This document shows, in pieces, positions 60,473 through 64,000 of a stretch of DNA of 64,000 nt (the first letter of the stretch is position 1; every line of letters starts with the position of its first letter). The DNA is from Patulibacter sp052039575 (GTDB lineage: Bacteria > Actinomycetota > Thermoleophilia > Solirubrobacterales > Solirubrobacteraceae), in NCBI GenBank assembly GCA_052039575.1, contig JBQGEK010000144.1, positions 4,130 to 68,129 of the forward strand. Direction: 5' to 3'. Made by a program: the position numbers and the translations under genes. The notes below the pieces were generated by a model that was given only the letters and a program-made list of their open reading frames with translations, ran no database searches and was not told where the DNA came from.

Positions 60473-61605
60473 GGGCACAGCCGCTCGTAGAGCTGCTCGA
60501 CCCGCCTGACCATCACTGGCAGATCGAACTCGGCGCGCCGGCGTTCGGCCGCTGCCCCGCCCAGGGCCCGACGGCGCTCCGGGTCGTCGAGCAACGCGGC
60601 GATCGCCCCCGCCAGCGCCTCCGGGTCGCGCCGCGCGACGAGCGTCCCGTGCGCGCCATCGACGATCACGTCGGGGATCCCGCCGACCGCGGTGGCGACC
60701 GTCGGCAACCCGGCGCCCATGTACTCCATGATCGCCAGCGGACTTGCCTCCGCGTCGGAGCAGGTGACCGCGACGTCGCAGGCCGCGAGCACGTCCGGCA
60801 CGTCGCTGCGCGCCCCGAGCAGTCGCACCGTGCCCTCGAGTCCACGGTCGGCGATCGCGTGCGTCAGCCCGGGGCGCTCAGGACCGTCTCCGGCGATCAC
60901 GACCCGGACCCCGGGATGGGTCCGTCGCAACCGGTCGGCCGCCGCGATCAGCACGTCGAAGCGCTTGACCCTGCGCAGGCTGCCGACGCTGCCGACCACC
61001 AACGCGTCGGCCGGGATCCCAAGCTCGGTGCGCAGGTCCCGACCCGGCGTCGGCGCACGCGTCTCGACCCCGTTGGGCAGCACCAGCACGCGCTCCGCGG
61101 GGACCCCGTCCTGCCGGACCATCCGCTCACGCACCGTCGGCGACGGCGCGATCAGGACGCGGCTCCCGCGGGCCACGAGGTGACGGTCGAACCCCGCCTG
61201 GAACCGTCCTCCGGAGTGGGCGAAGGCGTGCTCGTGGCTGATCACCACCGGCACCCGCAGCGCCGGGCCGAGCATGCTGGCCCAGACGTTGGACCCGAAC
61301 ATGTGGGCGTGCAACACGTCGGTTTCGCGGAGTACGCGGCACAGCGGCAGCCACGCCGCGAGGTCGGCCCGTCCCCGCCGACGCAGCTCGATCACCCGCA
61401 CGCCGTCTTCCCGCAGCTGCTCGATCCACCGCGCCGGCTCCGACCCGCGCACCGCGTGGCCGGGGTCGTCGGCGCGACTGACGCAGAGGGTGCGCTCGAA
61501 CCGCTCCGGGTCGAGATCCCGCACCAGCTGGAAGGCGAGCCGCTCCGCGCCCCCGTGGACGAGACGGTTGACCAGCGTCACCGTCCGCAGGCGCACCCCG
61601 CTCAC
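60400..61605 (-). CDS. Glycosyltransferase family 4
   Basis: The 401-residue GT-B enzyme starts RTVTLVNRLVHGGAERLAFQ and contains VVGSVGSLRRVKRFDVLIAA, VRLLGARSDVPDVLAACDVA and DAEASPLAIMEYMGAGLPTV (donor-site EX7E). It is close in sequence along its whole length to the C-terminal half of the fusion protein encoded just upstream, so the two arose by duplication. It overlaps that gene by 4 bases. The last 25 residues are Arg-rich and are encoded opposite the end of the convergent coiled-coil gene. Confidence 0.9.
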   Translation of the reverse strand: MSGVRLRTVTLVNRLVHGGAERLAFQLVRDLDPERFERTLCVSRADDPGHAVRGSEPARWIEQLREDGVRVIELRRRGRADLAAWLPLCRVLRETDVLHAHMFGSNVWASMLGPALRVPVVISHEHAFAHSGGRFQAGFDRHLVARGSRVLIAPSPTVRERMVRQDGVPAERVLVLPNGVETRAPTPGRDLRTELGIPADALVVGSVGSLRRVKRFDVLIAAADRLRRTHPGVRVVIAGDGPERPGLTHAIADRGLEGTVRLLGARSDVPDVLAACDVAVTCSDAEASPLAIMEYMGAGLPTVATAVGGIPDVIVDGAHGTLVARRDPEALAGAIAALLDDPERRRALGGAAAERRRAEFDLPVMVRRVEQLYERLCPQPRRRRRGGQLGTTDAGVEIPKT

Positions 61606-63797
61606 CCCCCGGCGTGGGCGGCGTACTGCCGGTGGTAGAGCTGCTCGCCCCGGCCGACCATCCGGTCCAGGTCGAATGCCGCCCGACGGCGTTCCCGCGC
61701 GGCGGCGCCGAGCCGCCGTCGCAGGTCCGCGTCGTCGCGCAGCGCGACGAGTCCGCGGACCAGTGCGCTCGGCGCCGACGGCGGCACGAGCAGGCCGTGC
61801 TCGCCGTCGTCGAGCAGCTCCGGCGTGCCGCCGACCTCACTGGCCAGGATCGGCAGGCCCGCCGCCATGTACTCGAGCACCGACAGCGGACACGCCTCCG
61901 AATCCGAGCAGTTGACCGCCACGTCGAACGCCGCGAGCAGATCGGGGACGTCGTCGCGGGGGCCGAGCAGACGCACGTCGTCCTGGAGGCCGCGCTCGGC
62001 GATCTGCGTCTCGAGCCGCGCGCGCTCCGGACCGTCGCCCGCGATCAGCACGGTGATCGGGACACCAAGCTCGCCACGGATCGTGGACACCGCCTCGACC
62101 AGCACGTCGAACCGCTTGACCCGCCGCAGCCCACCGACGCTGCCGACGACGAAGGCGTCGGGCGCGATCCCGAGCTCGGCACGCACGTCACGGCCCGCGG
62201 ACGGCGCGAACGCCTCGACCCCGTTGGGGACGACCAGCACCCGGTGCGGCCGCAGTCCGTCGTGGTCGACCATCCGCGTGCGCACCGCGTGCGACGGGGC
62301 GATCATCGTCACCCGTCGCCGCGCGACCATGTGCCGCTCAACTCGTGCCTGCCAGAACGCGCCCCGCGCCAGACCGTGCTCGTGGCCGACGATCACCGGG
62401 ACCCGCAGGGCTCCGCCGAGCACGCTGCCGACCAGGTTCGACGAGAACATGTGGGCGTGGACGACGTCGGCCCGCGAGAGCTCGTCGACGAGCGCGCCCC
62501 AACCTCGGGGCGTGCTCCGCCGCTGCCGCGGCAGGCCGACGATCCGGACGCCGGCGTCGGACAGCTCGGCGGCCCAACGCGCCGTCTCGGGCGCGGGCTC
62601 GGCGTGCGCCGGGTCGTCCGCCGTGGTCACCACCAGGACCCGCTCGAACCGGTCGGGATCGAGGTCCCGCGCCAGCTGGAACGCGATCCGCTCGGCACCG
62701 CCGTCGGCGAGCCGGTCGACCAGCGTGACGACGCGGAGCCGCCGGCGGTCACGCCGGGGGGACGGCACCACGGGCTCCGGACGCACCGGTGCGGCGTCGG
62801 GCCCACCCTGGAGCGGCGTGGACGGCACTTCCGCGCTCGGCCGACCGAACAGCTCCGGCAGCGCCAGCAGCGCACCGAGCCGCGCGGCATCGGTCGTCAG
62901 TCCCACCCCGAACCGCCGGATGTCGAACGGGTCCCAAGTATCGGCCCGGGTCGTCGCCCCGCCGTAGAGGCTGTAGGCCTCGCTGATCCCGGCCCGCAGC
63001 ACCGCGATCTTGGCGTGCTCGTCGAACGACTCGCGCTGCCCGACCGGGTAGGCGAAGGCGCGCGGGCGGCGGCCGATCTCCTCCGCGATCCGCTCGGCCG
63101 ACCCGGCGATCTCGCCGAACTGCTCGGCCGGCGACAGCTGATTCATCAGCGGGTGCGAGATCGTATGGGCTTCGACGTCGATCCCGCCCGCGGTCAGCTC
63201 GCGAGCCATGTCCCAGGTCATCCACTCGTCGCGGATCTGGTCGACCGTCAGCGGCTCGCGAGCGCTCGCGTGCGCCAACTCGTCGAGCACCGTCCGAGCC
63301 TGGTCCGCGGTCGATCCGCGGTAGCGGTCGATCACCGACTCGAGGGTGCCGATGCCGTGCCCCGTCGGGTCCTCGATCCCGCCATGCAACCAGGCGATCT
63401 GGTCCCACCACGGCACCAGGCTGCCGTCGAGCACACCGGTGGTCAGGAACAGCGTGGCCGGGAGGCCGCGAGCGCGCAGCGCGGGGAACGCATGGTCGTA
63501 GAAGTCGCGGTAGCCGTCGTCGAAGGTGATCGCCACGTGACGTCCGCGGACCTCGCGCAGCCGCGGCAGCGCGGACGTGCCGACGACCTCGCAGGTCGCC
63601 ATCAGCTGGTCGAGATGCGCCGCGAACTGCTCGGGGGTCGAGCTCCACACGCCCCGGAAGTAGCGCGGGCCGGGTGCGGGCAGGACCCGGTGGTAGGTCA
63701 GGGTCAGGACGCCGTCCCACTCGCGCCGAGCGAGCAGCCGCGCGGCACCGGTGCGCCACAGCGCCTGTGACGCGACCGCACCCTTCGACGGACTCAT
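61602..63797 (-). CDS. Polysaccharide deacetylase-glycosyltransferase fusion
   Basis: The 731-residue protein joins two enzymes. Residues about 28-330 are a polysaccharide deacetylase (NodB fold): LTLTYHRVLP, then VAITFDDGYRDFYDHAFPAL with the metal-binding Asp pair, EAHTISHPLM with the His ligands, and RAFAYPVGQ. Residues about 353-731 are a GT4 glycosyltransferase (VVTLVDRLADGGAERIAFQL; VVGSVGGLRRVKRFDVLVEA; DSEACPLSVLEYMAAGLPIL). A Pro/Arg linker (330-352) separates them. It may deacetylate an N-acetylhexosamine and add the next sugar. It is coupled by 4-base overlaps to the genes on both sides. Confidence 0.9.
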   Translation of the reverse strand: MSPSKGAVASQALWRTGAARLLARREWDGVLTLTYHRVLPAPGPRYFRGVWSSTPEQFAAHLDQLMATCEVVGTSALPRLREVRGRHVAITFDDGYRDFYDHAFPALRARGLPATLFLTTGVLDGSLVPWWDQIAWLHGGIEDPTGHGIGTLESVIDRYRGSTADQARTVLDELAHASAREPLTVDQIRDEWMTWDMARELTAGGIDVEAHTISHPLMNQLSPAEQFGEIAGSAERIAEEIGRRPRAFAYPVGQRESFDEHAKIAVLRAGISEAYSLYGGATTRADTWDPFDIRRFGVGLTTDAARLGALLALPELFGRPSAEVPSTPLQGGPDAAPVRPEPVVPSPRRDRRRLRVVTLVDRLADGGAERIAFQLARDLDPDRFERVLVVTTADDPAHAEPAPETARWAAELSDAGVRIVGLPRQRRSTPRGWGALVDELSRADVVHAHMFSSNLVGSVLGGALRVPVIVGHEHGLARGAFWQARVERHMVARRRVTMIAPSHAVRTRMVDHDGLRPHRVLVVPNGVEAFAPSAGRDVRAELGIAPDAFVVGSVGGLRRVKRFDVLVEAVSTIRGELGVPITVLIAGDGPERARLETQIAERGLQDDVRLLGPRDDVPDLLAAFDVAVNCSDSEACPLSVLEYMAAGLPILASEVGGTPELLDDGEHGLLVPPSAPSALVRGLVALRDDADLRRRLGAAARERRRAAFDLDRMVGRGEQLYHRQYAAHAGG

Positions 63798-64000
63798 CGC
63801 GTGAGTCCGGTCCGCCCTCGGCGCAGCACCACCGCCACCGCGGCCAGCAGCAGCACCAGACCGCCGACGACCAGCGCGGTGTTCTTGCGGCCGCCCTCCT
63901 GATGGGCCGCTTGGGCCACCACCGCCGCAGCGACCGGTTCGTCGAGCGGCCGGGTCGCGTCCGACGCGGTCGTCCGCGTCGGCGCGGCACGGCCCGTCGC
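63794..64000 (-). CDS. C-terminal end of a membrane-anchored protein, truncated by the window
   Basis: The last 68 residues are visible. They form a hydrophilic stretch (TASDATRPLDEPVAAAVVAQ), one transmembrane helix (TALVVGGLVLLLAAVAVVL) and a basic tail (RRGRTGLTR) before the TGA at 63794-63796. The layout matches the C-terminal anchor of the protein encoded at 23633. The stop overlaps the ATG of the deacetylase-glycosyltransferase fusion (ATGA), so this gene is the upstream member of that operon. Function cannot be told from the fragment. Confidence 0.75.
   Translation of the reverse strand, partial: ATGRAAPTRTTASDATRPLDEPVAAAVVAQAAHQEGGRKNTALVVGGLVLLLAAVAVVLRRGRTGLTR

Overview
The window is chromosomal DNA of a high-G+C actinobacterium. 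Strong G/C third-codon bias leaves long antisense reading frames across almost every gene. Two very large secreted Cys-repeat proteins, many 'leaderless' starts and the general gene style make a Thermoleophilia / Solirubrobacterales organism (Patulibacter- or Conexibacter-like) my best guess; this is inference, because no rRNA or other phylogenetic marker is present. I see no rRNA, tRNA, CRISPR array, insertion sequence or prophage.

Layout. 1-6.4 kb: mixed housekeeping and secreted genes (fibronectin-III protein fragment, DUF1345 membrane protein, large LuxR-type ATPase regulator, SGNH esterase, small secreted protein, short-chain dehydrogenase). 6.7-12.7 kb: two giant paralogous secreted proteins on the minus strand, each with four copies of a two-cysteine repeat. 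12.9-18 kb: a receiver-GGDEF protein, then a fatty-acid desaturation unit: a FabR/DesT-like TetR repressor divergent from a ferredoxin reductase and a membrane acyl desaturase, with a promoter and a DesT-like operator readable between them. 18-24.2 kb: secreted proteins, a NUDIX hydrolase, small hypothetical genes, an RTX-repeat protein and a glycoside hydrolase.

24.2-41.5 kb: a Wzx/Wzy-type exopolysaccharide cluster. It has two O-antigen-ligase-like polymerases, an initiating polyprenyl glycosylphosphotransferase, a flippase, a fused chain-length regulator/tyrosine kinase, three glycosyltransferases, a pyruvyltransferase-like protein, a nitroreductase-like protein, a nucleotide-sugar dehydrogenase and a nucleotide-sugar pyrophosphorylase. 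An ECF sigma factor lies at its left end.

42-53 kb: a second, unusual polysaccharide locus. A CpsB-type PHP phosphatase precedes seven genes coupled stop-to-start: a proline-rich adaptor, a 60-residue membrane peptide, a family-2 glycosyltransferase with an N-terminal MshEN (c-di-GMP-binding type) module, a polytopic GT-C-like protein, and three consecutive lipoproteins (one unknown, one PstS-like with a long helical insertion, one predicted TIM barrel). I regard this as the best candidate for an undescribed system: a synthase-type exopolysaccharide machine that may be gated by c-di-GMP and equipped with its own surface lipoproteins. The GGDEF protein at 13 kb could belong to the same signalling circuit.

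53-64 kb: a secreted protein, acetyl-CoA synthetase followed by a 16-bp perfect hairpin, a UDP-glucose-4-epimerase-like enzyme, a two-component pair whose kinase has a degenerate ATPase domain, a coiled-coil protein, and a minus-strand operon of a glycosyltransferase, a polysaccharide deacetylase-glycosyltransferase fusion and a truncated membrane-anchored protein running off the end.
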